A stretch of 14,732 bases of DNA from NCBI GenBank assembly GCA_905214495.1, contig CAJMLW010000029.1:1-14732 (forward strand), given 5' to 3'. Positions 6,312 to 13,322 of the stretch are shown here, one piece after another; positions within the stretch are counted from its first letter, which is position 1, and every line of letters begins with the position of its first letter. Position numbers and translations under genes: made by a program. The notes under the pieces are model-generated. The model worked only from the letters and a program-made list of their open reading frames with translations. It was not told the origin of the DNA and ran no database searches. This DNA comes from an uncultured bacterium (GTDB taxonomy: Bacteria; Bacillota; Negativicutes; Veillonellales; Veillonellaceae).

Positions 6312-8936
6312 TTATTTTACAAGTGCCCAGTTTTCTGCATTATGTACATCAACAATAAGTGGAACATGTAGTTCTACAATCGATTCCATGGTTTGTTTAA
6401 GCAATGTTTGAATAGCATCCAATTCATCGTTTACAACTTCTAATACAAGCTCATCATGAACCTGTAATAATAAACGGGACTTAAAGCTCTTCTCTTCTAG
6501 AATGGATTCCACCTTGTTCATAGCAAGCTTAATAATATCCGCAGCAGTCCCCTGTATTGGTGTATTCATTGCTGTACGTTCTGCAAATGAACGACGATTG
6601 AAATTGCGACTATTAATATCTGGTAACTCGCGCATACGACCAAACATCGTACGTACTTTACCGGTTTCATGGGCTTCTTTCACCATGTTATCCATATATT
6701 CTTTAACCTTTGGATAGCGGCTAAAATAAAGCTCAATATAGTTTTTTGCTTCTTGACGTGTAATGCCTAAATCACGAGACAAACCAAAATCTGAAATACC
6801 ATAGATAATGCCAAAGTTGACAGCCTTAGCATGAGACCGTTCTTCACTGGTTACATCCTCTTGAGACTTTCCAAGCACTTCGGCAGCGGTAAATCTATGA
6901 ATATCTTTACCATCATTGAAAGCCTTAATTAACGCTTCATCACCAGACAAATGCGCCAATATACGGAGCTCGATTTGTGAATAATCGGCACTCACCAATG
7001 TATCAAAGTCTTCTCCAGGATAGAATAACGCTCTAATTTCACGACCCTTTTCTGTACGAACAGGAATATTTTGTAAGTTCGGATCTGAAGAGCTCAAGCG
7101 TCCAGTAGCTGTTACCATTTGGTTGAATGTGGTATGAATGCGATGCGTTTCAGGATTGATGAGGACCGATAAGCCTTCACAATAGGTAGAAACTAATTTA
7201 GCTACAGAACGATAGGCCAAAATTTTCTCTACAATAGGGCTTTCATGACGAAGCATATCCAACACTTCTGCATCTGTAGAGTAACCTGTTTTCGTCTTTT
7301 TAATGACAGGAAGATTCATCTTTTCAAACAAGATAATACCCAATTGTTTTGGAGAATTAATATTAAACGTTTCCCCTGCCAATTCATAAATCTCTTGTTG
7401 AACAGCTTCTAGTTCCGCCTTAAATTTAACAGTTGTTTCTTCTAGTTTTACAGGGTCAATATAAATACCATTTTTTTCCATCACAAGTAATGTATGAACC
7501 AATGGCAATTCAATATTGTTATATAAATCCCATAAGGATTCATCTTGTAACGCCTTAACAGCAGCATCGTCCATAGCTAGCAATGCTTTCACCATAGAGA
7601 CGCATTCTACATCTACACTACCTGTAGCAATGGATGGCACACTAAAACGCTCTGTCAAATAGAGGTAACTATAATTTGTCCGCGTTGGATCCAATAAATA
7701 GGCCATCAAGGATACATCGTGAATACGAGCCACACCATTTTCATACAAACGGATTTGAGCCGGTTCATCGTGGCAAAGAACCTCCATTAATTCCTTGCTT
7801 TGCGTCGTTACAACTGTCTTTGCACCATTCAATGCATTCAATAATTTGTCATTATGAGAACCATCTAGCTTGATAATGCTTTCACTATTATTAATGAAAG
7901 CAGATGTAATCGTACGGAACGGCGCTTTGCCATCCGTAATAATATGAACACCAATCGTTTTATTTTTATAAAAGTCCTCAGTAAGAGCAGATGCATCTAA
8001 CAGATCTTCGATTTTAATCTCTTCGGCCATACTAAATAGGCCACCAAAACCCTCTGCGTCGTCACCTTCTGCGCCCATCACACTAGCCAAGCGAGGTGTC
8101 AATTTTGTAAAACCTAATGTTTCAAACATAGGTTTCACTTCGCCAAGGTGGAAATTCTGTACAAATTGATCGAGCGTATAGGATAAGTCCATGTCAGTCT
8201 TGATGGTAGCCAATTGACGAGATAAGAAGGCTAAATCTTTATTTTCAATAAGACGTTCTTTTAATTTTTTGCCCGAAATATTATCGATATTTTCATATAC
8301 AGACTCTAAATCACCATATTCATTAATCAATTTAAGAGCTGTTTTTTCACCAACTCCTGGAACGCCTGGAATATTATCGGAAGAATCCCCCATAAGCGCC
8401 TTCATTTCGATAACTTTTTCTGGACCATAACCATATAATTCAGCCATATTGTCTAAGGTAACCTCAAGCATATCCGATATACCTTTTTTCGTTAAGAATA
8501 CATGACTGTAATCGGTAACAAGCTGTAAATTATCGCGGTCACCGGTGATAATCTTTACCGCTAGATCAGAGGAACCGAATTTCTTTGATAAGGAACCAAG
8601 GATATCGTCCCCTTCAAAACCTTCTTCTTCAATAACGCATATGCCAAGAGCCTTTAACACATCTTGAATCAAGCTAAATTGAGGTCGTAAATCCTCTGGT
8701 GCATCAGGACGATTACCCTTATATTCACTGTACATTTCAGTACGAAATGTTTGACGGCCTTTATCAAAAGCTACAGCAATATAATCAGGTTTAATCTCTT
8801 CATATAATTTAATAAGCATTGTTAAAAAACCATATACTGCATTAGTCGGTGTGCCAAGGGCTGACTTCAATGGAGGAAGCGCGAAAAAGGCACGGAATAA
8901 TAGGCTACTGCCATCTATAATCATTAGTTTTTTCAT
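6312..8936 (-). CDS. polA: DNA polymerase I
   Basis: An 874-aa polymerase with 5' nuclease activity for Okazaki fragment processing and repair. The 5' nuclease domain (1-290) shows YKGNRPD (72-78), EEEGFEGDDILG (103-114), ITGDRDNLQLV (130-140) and GDSSDNIPGVPGVGEKTA (183-200). The middle region (about 300-480) aligns in position with the 3'-5' exonuclease domain but lacks the DxE metal motif, so proofreading is probably absent, as in Bacillus and Thermus enzymes. The polymerase domain carries motif A with D651 in DYSQIELR, motif B from R700 through K704 and F708, and motif C VHDE with D828; the spacing D651-D828 equals that of E. coli D705-D882. The ATG is preceded by GTGAGGTG. First gene of a group with coaE. 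Confidence 0.97.
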   Translation of the reverse strand: MKKLMIIDGSSLLFRAFFALPPLKSALGTPTNAVYGFLTMLIKLYEEIKPDYIAVAFDKGRQTFRTEMYSEYKGNRPDAPEDLRPQFSLIQDVLKALGICVIEEEGFEGDDILGSLSKKFGSSDLAVKIITGDRDNLQLVTDYSHVFLTKKGISDMLEVTLDNMAELYGYGPEKVIEMKALMGDSSDNIPGVPGVGEKTALKLINEYGDLESVYENIDNISGKKLKERLIENKDLAFLSRQLATIKTDMDLSYTLDQFVQNFHLGEVKPMFETLGFTKLTPRLASVMGAEGDDAEGFGGLFSMAEEIKIEDLLDASALTEDFYKNKTIGVHIITDGKAPFRTITSAFINNSESIIKLDGSHNDKLLNALNGAKTVVTTQSKELMEVLCHDEPAQIRLYENGVARIHDVSLMAYLLDPTRTNYSYLYLTERFSVPSIATGSVDVECVSMVKALLAMDDAAVKALQDESLWDLYNNIELPLVHTLLVMEKNGIYIDPVKLEETTVKFKAELEAVQQEIYELAGETFNINSPKQLGIILFEKMNLPVIKKTKTGYSTDAEVLDMLRHESPIVEKILAYRSVAKLVSTYCEGLSVLINPETHRIHTTFNQMVTATGRLSSSDPNLQNIPVRTEKGREIRALFYPGEDFDTLVSADYSQIELRILAHLSGDEALIKAFNDGKDIHRFTAAEVLGKSQEDVTSEERSHAKAVNFGIIYGISDFGLSRDLGITRQEAKNYIELYFSRYPKVKEYMDNMVKEAHETGKVRTMFGRMRELPDINSRNFNRRSFAERTAMNTPIQGTAADIIKLAMNKVESILEEKSFKSRLLLQVHDELVLEVVNDELDAIQTLLKQTMESIVELHVPLIVDVHNAENWALVK

Positions 8937-8964
8937 GTGTACACCTCACTTAATCATATGTTTC

Positions 8965-8973
8965 ATTATAACA
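8965..8973 (-). promoter_or_regulatory. polA promoter (extended -10)
   Basis: TGTTATAAT on the minus strand is a full TATAAT with the extended TGn element. No convincing -35 is present at 16-18 bases upstream. It lies 29 bases before the polA start and just downstream of two terminators, so it fits as the promoter of polA-coaE. Confidence 0.6.
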
Positions 8974-8995
8974 TATTGAGGCATAATAAGAGAAA

Positions 8996-9015
8996 AGGAC
9001 GCCTTTCGGCGTCCT
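8996..9015 (-). terminator. Second terminator between rpsT and polA
   Basis: An 8-bp perfect stem AGGACGCC/GGCGTCCT with a GAAA tetraloop on the minus strand, followed by TTTTCTCTTATT. It lies 35 bases downstream of the rpsT terminator and ahead of the polA promoter, so it acts as a back-up terminator or ends a short transcript beginning between the two. Confidence 0.8.
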
Positions 9016-9050
9016 ACTTATAATAAATTTATATATTTTGTGGTATAAAA

Positions 9051-9073
9051 AAAGCCCATCAATGATGGGCTTT
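9051..9073 (-). terminator. rpsT terminator
   Basis: A 10-bp perfect stem AAAGCCCATC/GATGGGCTTT with a 3-base loop, followed on the minus strand by a long T-run (TTTTTTTATACC). It lies 12 bases after the rpsT stop and is a classical intrinsic terminator. Confidence 0.92.
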
Positions 9074-9085
9074 GGCTCTATAAAA

Positions 9086-9346
9086 TTATAAAGCGTTTAC
9101 TTTAGCTGCAAGGTTGGATTTTTTGCGAGCTGCAGTGTTTTTATGAAGTACACCTTTGGAGGCTGCTTTATCAATTACGCTAGTAGCATGAACAAGTGCT
9201 TGTTTTGCTTCTTCTACTGCGCCTGCTTGAACAGCTTCAACGGTTTTACGAGCTGCTGTACGAATTTGAGATTTTACAGCGGCATTTTTCGCACGACGTT
9301 CAGCATCCGTTTTTACGCTTCTAATACTGGATTTAATGTTTGGCAA
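9086..9346 (-). CDS. rpsT: Ribosomal protein S20 (TTG start)
   Basis: Small-subunit protein that binds 16S rRNA and helps assemble the 30S particle. From the TTG at 9346 the product is 86 aa, beginning MPNIKSSIRSVKTDAERR as S20 proteins do, and is very basic and Ala/Lys-rich throughout, ending KKSNLAAKVNAL. The frame is also open to a GTG at 9355, but that GTG is inside the AAGGAGGTGA ribosome binding site (9352-9361) and cannot be the start; the TTG lies 8 bases after GGAGG. A rare UUG start is also used by E. coli rpsT, where it is linked to autogenous translational control, so the same may apply here. Own promoter and terminator. Confidence 0.95.
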   Translation of the reverse strand: MPNIKSSIRSVKTDAERRAKNAAVKSQIRTAARKTVEAVQAGAVEEAKQALVHATSVIDKAASKGVLHKNTAARKKSNLAAKVNAL

Positions 9347-9351
9347 TTGAG

Positions 9352-9361
9352 TCACCTCCTT
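9352..9361 (-). promoter_or_regulatory. Ribosome binding site that fixes the rpsT start
   Basis: AAGGAGGTGA, a ten-base complement to the 16S rRNA 3' end. It contains the in-frame GTG at 9355, ruling that codon out and pointing to TTG at 9346. A near-perfect site combined with a weak start codon is typical of a titratable, self-regulated message. Confidence 0.85.
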
Positions 9362-9386
9362 AAAAATCGTTTCTTATACCTGAATG

Positions 9387-9415
9387 ATTATATCATACAA
9401 GATATTGTGACGCAA
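9387..9415 (-). promoter_or_regulatory. rpsT promoter
   Basis: TTGCGT (9415-9410) and TATAAT (9392-9387) on the minus strand are separated by 17 bases, with the extended TG element directly before the -10 (TGATATAAT). This predicts strong constitutive transcription. The interval from the deoB1 stop to this promoter holds no terminator, so some read-through from nudF-deoB is likely. Confidence 0.8.
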
Positions 9416-9436
9416 GGATTATATTACACAATACGA

Positions 9437-10609
9437 CTATTTCATGATATCTTTTAAAAATGATGTGCCTACTGCATATGGTGAAAGTCCAAAGTTTGCC
9501 AAGACGGTTTGTCCTATATCTGCAAAACTATGGCGTAGACCTAGATCTATAGCACCTTTCATACTCGGACTATAGGCAAGTAATGGAACGTGTTCACGCG
9601 TATGGTCTGTACCATGCCATGTAGGATCATTGCCATGGTCAGCTGTAATAATAAGCAAATCATCTTCTTTCAATAATAGTAATAATCCACTCAATTGGTA
9701 ATCGAAATCTTCAATGGCACGTTTGTAACCTTCTACGTTACGGCGATGACCATATAGACTGTCAAACTCTACAAGGTTTACCATCATAAGGCCCCTTTCA
9801 AAAGAAGAACCTAATAAATATGGCACTACATTCATGCCGTGAGCATTCGATTTCGTTGGATAGCTTTCATCCCATCCAACATGAGCATAAATATCACCAA
9901 TTTTGCCGACAGCCACCGTAGGGATTTGAGCTGCTTGTAATTCCTGCTGCACCATACGGTGTTCAGGCATACGACTATAATCATGACGATTTGAGGTACG
10001 CACAAAACGACCAGGCTCACCTACAAACGGACGAGCAATTATGCGTCCTACATAATAATCACCAACGCAAACCTTATTACGTGTGATTTCACACATCCGA
10101 TATAAATCCTCTAGAGGGATTACATCCTCATGCGCTGCAATTTGGAACACAGAATCGGCAGAGGTATACACAATAGGTTTCCCCGTTTTCATGTGCTCTA
10201 CGCCAAGACGCTCTATAATTTCCGTACCGGATGCCACCTCATTACCAAGATACCCATAACCGGTTTCTTTGGTGAAAGTATCCATTAACTCCTTAGGAAA
10301 TCCGTCATAAAATGTAGGGAACGGAACCGTAACAGGATGGCCCATCATTTCCCAATGACCACTGGTTGTATCCTTCCCTGTGCTGACCTCCTCCATTTTC
10401 CCATAAGCACCCATAACAGGTGCTTCATCGGTCTTAATATCCGCAATATTTGCCAATCCTAGAGAACGCAATGTAGGACAATGAATCAAACCTGCAGTTG
10501 CTTCGATATGTCCTAATGTATTAGATCCTTCATCATTAAATTTTGCCGCATCTGGGGCATGACCAATGCCAACAGAATCCATAACTAATATAATGATTCT
10601 TTTATACAT
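9437..10609 (-). CDS. deoB: Phosphopentomutase, intact copy
   Basis: Interconverts ribose 1-phosphate and ribose 5-phosphate (and the deoxy forms), linking nucleoside breakdown to the pentose phosphate pathway. The product is 390 aa from ATG 10609, chosen because GGGAGGAG lies 5-7 bases upstream and DeoB proteins begin MxKRIxLxVMDSVGIG; the frame is open 45 bases further into the end of nudF. By comparison with Bacillus DeoB, metal ligands are D11, D283, H288, D324, H325 and H336, and T81 in GKDTTSGHWE is the phosphorylated threonine; all are present. It lies 22 bases after nudF, whose product yields ribose 5-phosphate, a substrate of this enzyme. A second, broken copy is at 13545-14719. Confidence 0.96.
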   Translation of the reverse strand: MYKRIIILVMDSVGIGHAPDAAKFNDEGSNTLGHIEATAGLIHCPTLRSLGLANIADIKTDEAPVMGAYGKMEEVSTGKDTTSGHWEMMGHPVTVPFPTFYDGFPKELMDTFTKETGYGYLGNEVASGTEIIERLGVEHMKTGKPIVYTSADSVFQIAAHEDVIPLEDLYRMCEITRNKVCVGDYYVGRIIARPFVGEPGRFVRTSNRHDYSRMPEHRMVQQELQAAQIPTVAVGKIGDIYAHVGWDESYPTKSNAHGMNVVPYLLGSSFERGLMMVNLVEFDSLYGHRRNVEGYKRAIEDFDYQLSGLLLLLKEDDLLIITADHGNDPTWHGTDHTREHVPLLAYSPSMKGAIDLGLRHSFADIGQTVLANFGLSPYAVGTSFLKDIMK

Positions 10610-10631
10610 ATTAACTCCTCCCAAAGGAAGC

Positions 10632-11165
10632 CTATTTAAGATATGGCATAGCAAGCATAAGTGCTGCCAATGATTTACTATCCTTAATTTGTTCTGCCTT
10701 AATAGCTTCTAATAATTCAGGTAATGTATAGTATTCAAGTTCTACATACTCATCAGGATCCCAATGCGTTTCACCCATGGTGAGGTCTTTTGCTAAGTAT
10801 AGATGTAATACTTCATTACAGAAACCAGGACTTGTTGCGATTGTGCCTAATGAAATCCATTCTTTAGCGCGGTAACCAGTCTCCTCAGCTAATTCACGTT
10901 TAGCACAATTAATAGGTTCTTCATTAGGATCTAGTTTACCTGCCGGAATTTCAAGCAAAGGCTGTTGTAAAGCATAACGAAATTGACGTTCCATAACAAT
11001 TTTATTATCTTCCGTAACAACTACAATCGCTGTAGCACCAGGATGATGAACTACCTCTCTCCACGCCTCATTACCATTTACATCTGCGATATCATAAGTC
11101 ACTTTAATTAACTTACCATCAAACTTCATTTCGCTAGATTTTTGTATTTCTTTGCTAATTGCCAT
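10632..11165 (-). CDS. nudF: ADP-ribose pyrophosphatase (Nudix hydrolase)
   Basis: A 177-aa Nudix hydrolase that most likely cleaves ADP-ribose to AMP and ribose 5-phosphate. The Nudix box GX5EX7REUXEEXGU is complete: G76, E82, R90-E91, E94-E95, G97. The preceding PLLEIPAGKLD and following TSPGFCNEVLHLYLA (111-125) are typical of the ADP-ribose/ADP-sugar pyrophosphatase subgroup. GAGGAA lies about 6 bases before the ATG. First gene of an operon with deoB (22-base gap), consistent with salvage of ribose 5-phosphate. The exact substrate within the Nudix family is inferred. Confidence 0.93.
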   Translation of the reverse strand: MAISKEIQKSSEMKFDGKLIKVTYDIADVNGNEAWREVVHHPGATAIVVVTEDNKIVMERQFRYALQQPLLEIPAGKLDPNEEPINCAKRELAEETGYRAKEWISLGTIATSPGFCNEVLHLYLAKDLTMGETHWDPDEYVELEYYTLPELLEAIKAEQIKDSKSLAALMLAMPYLK

Positions 11166-11218
11166 ACTGAATTCCTCGTATATATAAAATGATTGTTATA
11201 GTATAAAACCTATAACTC

Positions 11219-11227
11219 ATTATAGCA
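11219..11227 (-). promoter_or_regulatory. nudF-deoB promoter (extended -10)
   Basis: TGCTATAAT on the minus strand, a perfect -10 with extended TG, 54 bases before nudF. No good -35 is seen at the standard distance. It lies between the terminator of the upstream gene and nudF, which supports the call. Confidence 0.55.
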
Positions 11228-11248
11228 CAAATTAATTACACCAAAAGA

Positions 11249-11285
11249 AGGTTCCTACTAGTCATTTTGCGACTAATAGGAACCT
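11249..11285 (-). terminator. Terminator of the DUF2828/TROVE-like gene
   Basis: A 15-bp stem (AGGTTCCTATTAGTC with GACTAGTAGGAACCT, one T-G pair) with a 7-base loop, followed on the minus strand by TCTTTTGG. It begins 23 bases after the stop codon. The T-run is short, but the stem is very stable. The plus-strand side is followed by GTTTTAATG, so it could work weakly both ways. Confidence 0.88.
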
Positions 11286-11308
11286 GTTTTAATGAGATTA
11301 ATTAAATA

Positions 11309-12925
11309 TTACGCTACATTTACATAGCCTTGTAATACTGTATCTACAATACTACATTTAGAGTCTAACTCCACTTTAAGTGCCCTTTCAGGATTGAGTT
11401 CTCTAGAAACCACCATATCTACGATAGATTTAGAGAACCCAGATACGAGAATAACACCGCTTGGATGCATTTGTACAGGAATTGTATTATGCGCATAGAC
11501 CGATGCATTCCAGAAAATGAGCCGTGGCATAGTATACCCAAGGGCCTCAAATTTCTTACGACAAGATTCAATAACAGTTGTGTTATCCTCATGCTTTGTA
11601 GCCTGATCAAACTGCATATCAGAAATAGTGAGGCACGCTGAAGGTAATTCCTCTTGACGCAGATGATGTCTAACAGCTGTGTCGAGAATTAAGTCAAAAG
11701 TTGCCTCTATATCCGTATTGCTGTAATCGTCAAAGCGATGTAAGCGTCTAAGCTTATCTCGCAAAGTTTCACACATCGAAATGTCTACCATCTGAGGGCG
11801 ATTGCTAAAGGTAATGAATCGATTTTTAAAAGATTCATTCTTATTATGCTGTGCACAATACAATGCAATAGAGTCTGCCACGCTAAGTGCGGTAACGGAA
11901 CTATTACCAGATAGTTGTTGCCCCATAGATCCAGACCCGTCGCGTATAACTAAGATATCGTCATAATCCTTAGGAGATTCTTGGGCATTCCACAATTGTT
12001 CTAGCGTTTCGTCATACGGTCTTAAAATATTCCTCCAGCAACTATTATTGTCTATATAGGCTTGTACAATATCATATAAGAACATAGAATTGGCATTAAT
12101 CTTAACAGAATCATCGCCCTTTTCTAATGATGTAAGATACGCTTGGCGGCGTTCTTCATCATGTTTTAAAAAGGCATTACGATATTTAAGATTCGCCTTT
12201 GATGGCACATGATTATAGTTAATATCATTCCATTGGTTTAGCGATGCCTTTCGATCTACCACCGCTAAATGTTCACGCAATTTTGACAACATTTTACGAT
12301 ACTCTCGTGCATTTAGATGTAACAAGGATTGTAAAACAGCCGCCTCAGAACGCTTCTGCTTAGAGGATGTATTATTGGACGGCATCCATTTCGCTAACAA
12401 ACTAATAGAATCGCCCAGTCCACATCCCATTACATCACGTCTAAACTGATTGACAATTAATTCACCTAGCCCATCATGTAAAATACCACTCGTCGTATCA
12501 AAAAAGATGCGTAACACATCATCCCAACGACCATAGTTCCACAACTCAGTACCGATGATGAATTGCAATGCCATCTCTGGATGCAAATCACCAATTTTAG
12601 TGAGCATCATACGAAATACATCGCGCTCGCCAAGGCCTAGCTTAATATGACGGACATACATAAGCCATTTCATGGTATACAGAGGGTCTTCCTCATAGGA
12701 TGTAATGAATAAACGTAATGCTTCTACTGCATCCATAGCACCATCAGCACTATAGAAATATCGATCATGTATACTTTTACCATAGAAATTAACTGCTACA
12801 TTATGCAATGAAGGTACTGAGAAATTAAGATCTACTAGCGTACTACCACTCGTACGATATGCAGTACCACCATTAGCTGTATAAGATTTTTCATTATTTG
12901 TTAAAGCGTCCATAAATGTATTCAT
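11309..12925 (-). CDS. DUF2828 / TROVE-like protein with C-terminal vWA domain (Ro60-like architecture)
   Basis: A 538-aa protein with an all-helical N-terminal region and a C-terminal von Willebrand A domain. N-terminal motifs are LGLGERDVFR (96-105), GRWDDVL (132-138), LLAKWMPSNNTSSK (176-189), YRKMLSKLREHL (209-220) and VPSKANLKYRNAF (240-252); I associate this set with the DUF2828 family. The vWA domain keeps a full MIDAS metal site: D329-S331-S333 (RDGSGSM), T404 and D436 in ISDMQFD. Overall layout resembles Ro60/Rsr (TROVE helical ring plus vWA), which binds Y RNA and misfolded RNAs, but I cannot show that it is a true Rsr. No signal peptide or membrane segment, so cytoplasmic. AAGGAG lies 9 bases before the ATG. 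It is expressed alone, from a long structured leader upstream, and is closed by its own terminator. Function is unknown; RNA binding is inferred. Confidence 0.85.
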   Translation of the reverse strand: MNTFMDALTNNEKSYTANGGTAYRTSGSTLVDLNFSVPSLHNVAVNFYGKSIHDRYFYSADGAMDAVEALRLFITSYEEDPLYTMKWLMYVRHIKLGLGERDVFRMMLTKIGDLHPEMALQFIIGTELWNYGRWDDVLRIFFDTTSGILHDGLGELIVNQFRRDVMGCGLGDSISLLAKWMPSNNTSSKQKRSEAAVLQSLLHLNAREYRKMLSKLREHLAVVDRKASLNQWNDINYNHVPSKANLKYRNAFLKHDEERRQAYLTSLEKGDDSVKINANSMFLYDIVQAYIDNNSCWRNILRPYDETLEQLWNAQESPKDYDDILVIRDGSGSMGQQLSGNSSVTALSVADSIALYCAQHNKNESFKNRFITFSNRPQMVDISMCETLRDKLRRLHRFDDYSNTDIEATFDLILDTAVRHHLRQEELPSACLTISDMQFDQATKHEDNTTVIESCRKKFEALGYTMPRLIFWNASVYAHNTIPVQMHPSGVILVSGFSKSIVDMVVSRELNPERALKVELDSKCSIVDTVLQGYVNVA

Positions 12926-12946
12926 AGTTCATATCTCCTTGGCATA

Positions 12947-13018
12947 TAAAAAACCGCTGCGGATTATCACAACGTAAATTTTGAAAGCAAAATAAACAAG
13001 ACAACCGTGAGCGGTTAC
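12947..13018 (-). terminator. Possible attenuator before the DUF2828/TROVE-like gene
   Basis: Two pairings share one strand. AACCG (13016-13012) can pair locally with CGGTT (13007-13003) around loop CTCA, followed by a T-rich stretch (GTCTTGTTTATTTTG), or AACCGCT (13016-13010) can pair over 50 bases with AGCGGTT (12958-12952), which is directly followed by a six-T run. A third small hairpin, ATTTTG-CTTT-CAAAAT (12993-12978), fits inside the long loop. Either structure could end a short RNA upstream or control read-through into the gene, whose ribosome binding site begins at 12940. Confidence 0.5.
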
Positions 13019-13056
13019 AATACAAAGTTCAAGACAATTACTAACCTCACTGAGGC

Positions 13057-13152
13057 TAAGGTTTACTAGACACGATACTCTAAACCAAAAGGTCTCCATA
13101 ACTACTTTTTCTGGTTATTTAATCAAAGGATTGCTGCTGGTGTCTAACCTTA
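13057..13152 (-). ncRNA. Bulged closing helix, core of the candidate RNA
   Basis: TAAGGTT+AGACAC (13152-13140) pairs with GTGTCT (13073-13068), a four-base AGTA bulge, then AACCTTA (13063-13057). This closes a 66-base loop that itself can fold (for example AACCAGAA, 13116-13109, with TTTTGGTT, 13090-13083, including one G-T pair). A long closing stem interrupted by a bulge is the general form of Ro-binding Y RNA stems, although the specific conserved Y RNA bases were not identified. Confidence 0.4.
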
Positions 13153-13180
13153 TGAATCGTTTATGAACGACAACTATGAA

Positions 13181-13208
13181 ATTATACTAGATTCTATACT
13201 CATCTCAA
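13181..13208 (-). promoter_or_regulatory. Internal promoter P2 inside the non-coding region
   Basis: TTGAGA (13208-13203) and TATAAT (13186-13181) on the minus strand are 16 bases apart. It would start RNA near 13174, giving a shorter 230-base transcript that begins just before the TCGTT/AACGA hairpin and includes the bulged helix. The spacer overlaps the 3' arm of the 9-bp helix of the longer transcript. Confidence 0.55.
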
Positions 13209-13293
13209 TAAAGTTATGTATATGATAGAATTGCTGTTAGAATCTAAGTCTTTCTGTTCTACAGGTTAGTGAATTCTTTCACCTGATGATGTA

Positions 13294-13322
13294 ATTATAA
13301 TACACGCATCCGTGTGTGTCAA
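13294..13322 (-). promoter_or_regulatory. Exact-consensus sigma-70 promoter P1
   Basis: TTGACA (13322-13317) and TATAAT (13299-13294) on the minus strand are exactly 17 bases apart: every hexamer base and the spacing match consensus. The spacer holds a dyad, ACACG-GATG-CGTGT (13314-13301), which could be an operator. Initiation is expected near 13287. It is the strongest-looking promoter in the window. Confidence 0.85.

Larger units (their letters stand above)
12947..13287 (-). ncRNA. Candidate structured leader or stand-alone RNA upstream of the vWA gene
   Basis: This 340-base stretch has no credible coding frame but begins at an exact-consensus promoter and carries many helices on the transcribed strand: a 5' hairpin (13285-13262, CAGG-TGAA-AGAA-TTCA with CCTG); a perfect 9-bp helix TAGATTCTA/TAGAATCTA (13246-13238 with 13196-13188); TCGTT-CATA-AACGA (13170-13157); a bulged 13-bp helix (13152-13140 with 13073-13057); and AGCCTC-AGT-GAGGTT (13057-13043). 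The 5' segment ACTAACCT (13270-13263) can alternatively pair perfectly with AGGTTAGT (13047-13040), joining the two ends. A T-box, a known riboswitch core and a tRNA-like T-arm were not found. It may be a Y-RNA-like partner of the downstream protein or a regulatory 5' leader; I cannot decide from sequence alone. Confidence 0.5.

Noticed and set aside
6502..7873. Plus-strand open frames opposite polA
   Set aside because: Shadows of conserved polA codons with no ribosome binding sites or recognisable domains.
9393..9435. Inverted repeat GTATTGTG/CACAATAT around the rpsT -35 region
   Set aside because: Imperfect, AT-rich, with a loop of about 17 bases; too weak to claim as an operator or as a deoB terminator.
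12947..13287. T-box or known metabolite riboswitch as explanation for the leader
   Set aside because: No T-box sequence (GGTGGNACCGCG type) or familiar riboswitch core was found, and the downstream gene is not a synthetase or transporter.
12947..13287. YrlA-type Y RNA with a tRNA-like module
   Set aside because: No T-arm/T-loop or D-loop-like sequence could be found, so a specific YrlA claim is not supported; only a general Y-like candidate is kept.
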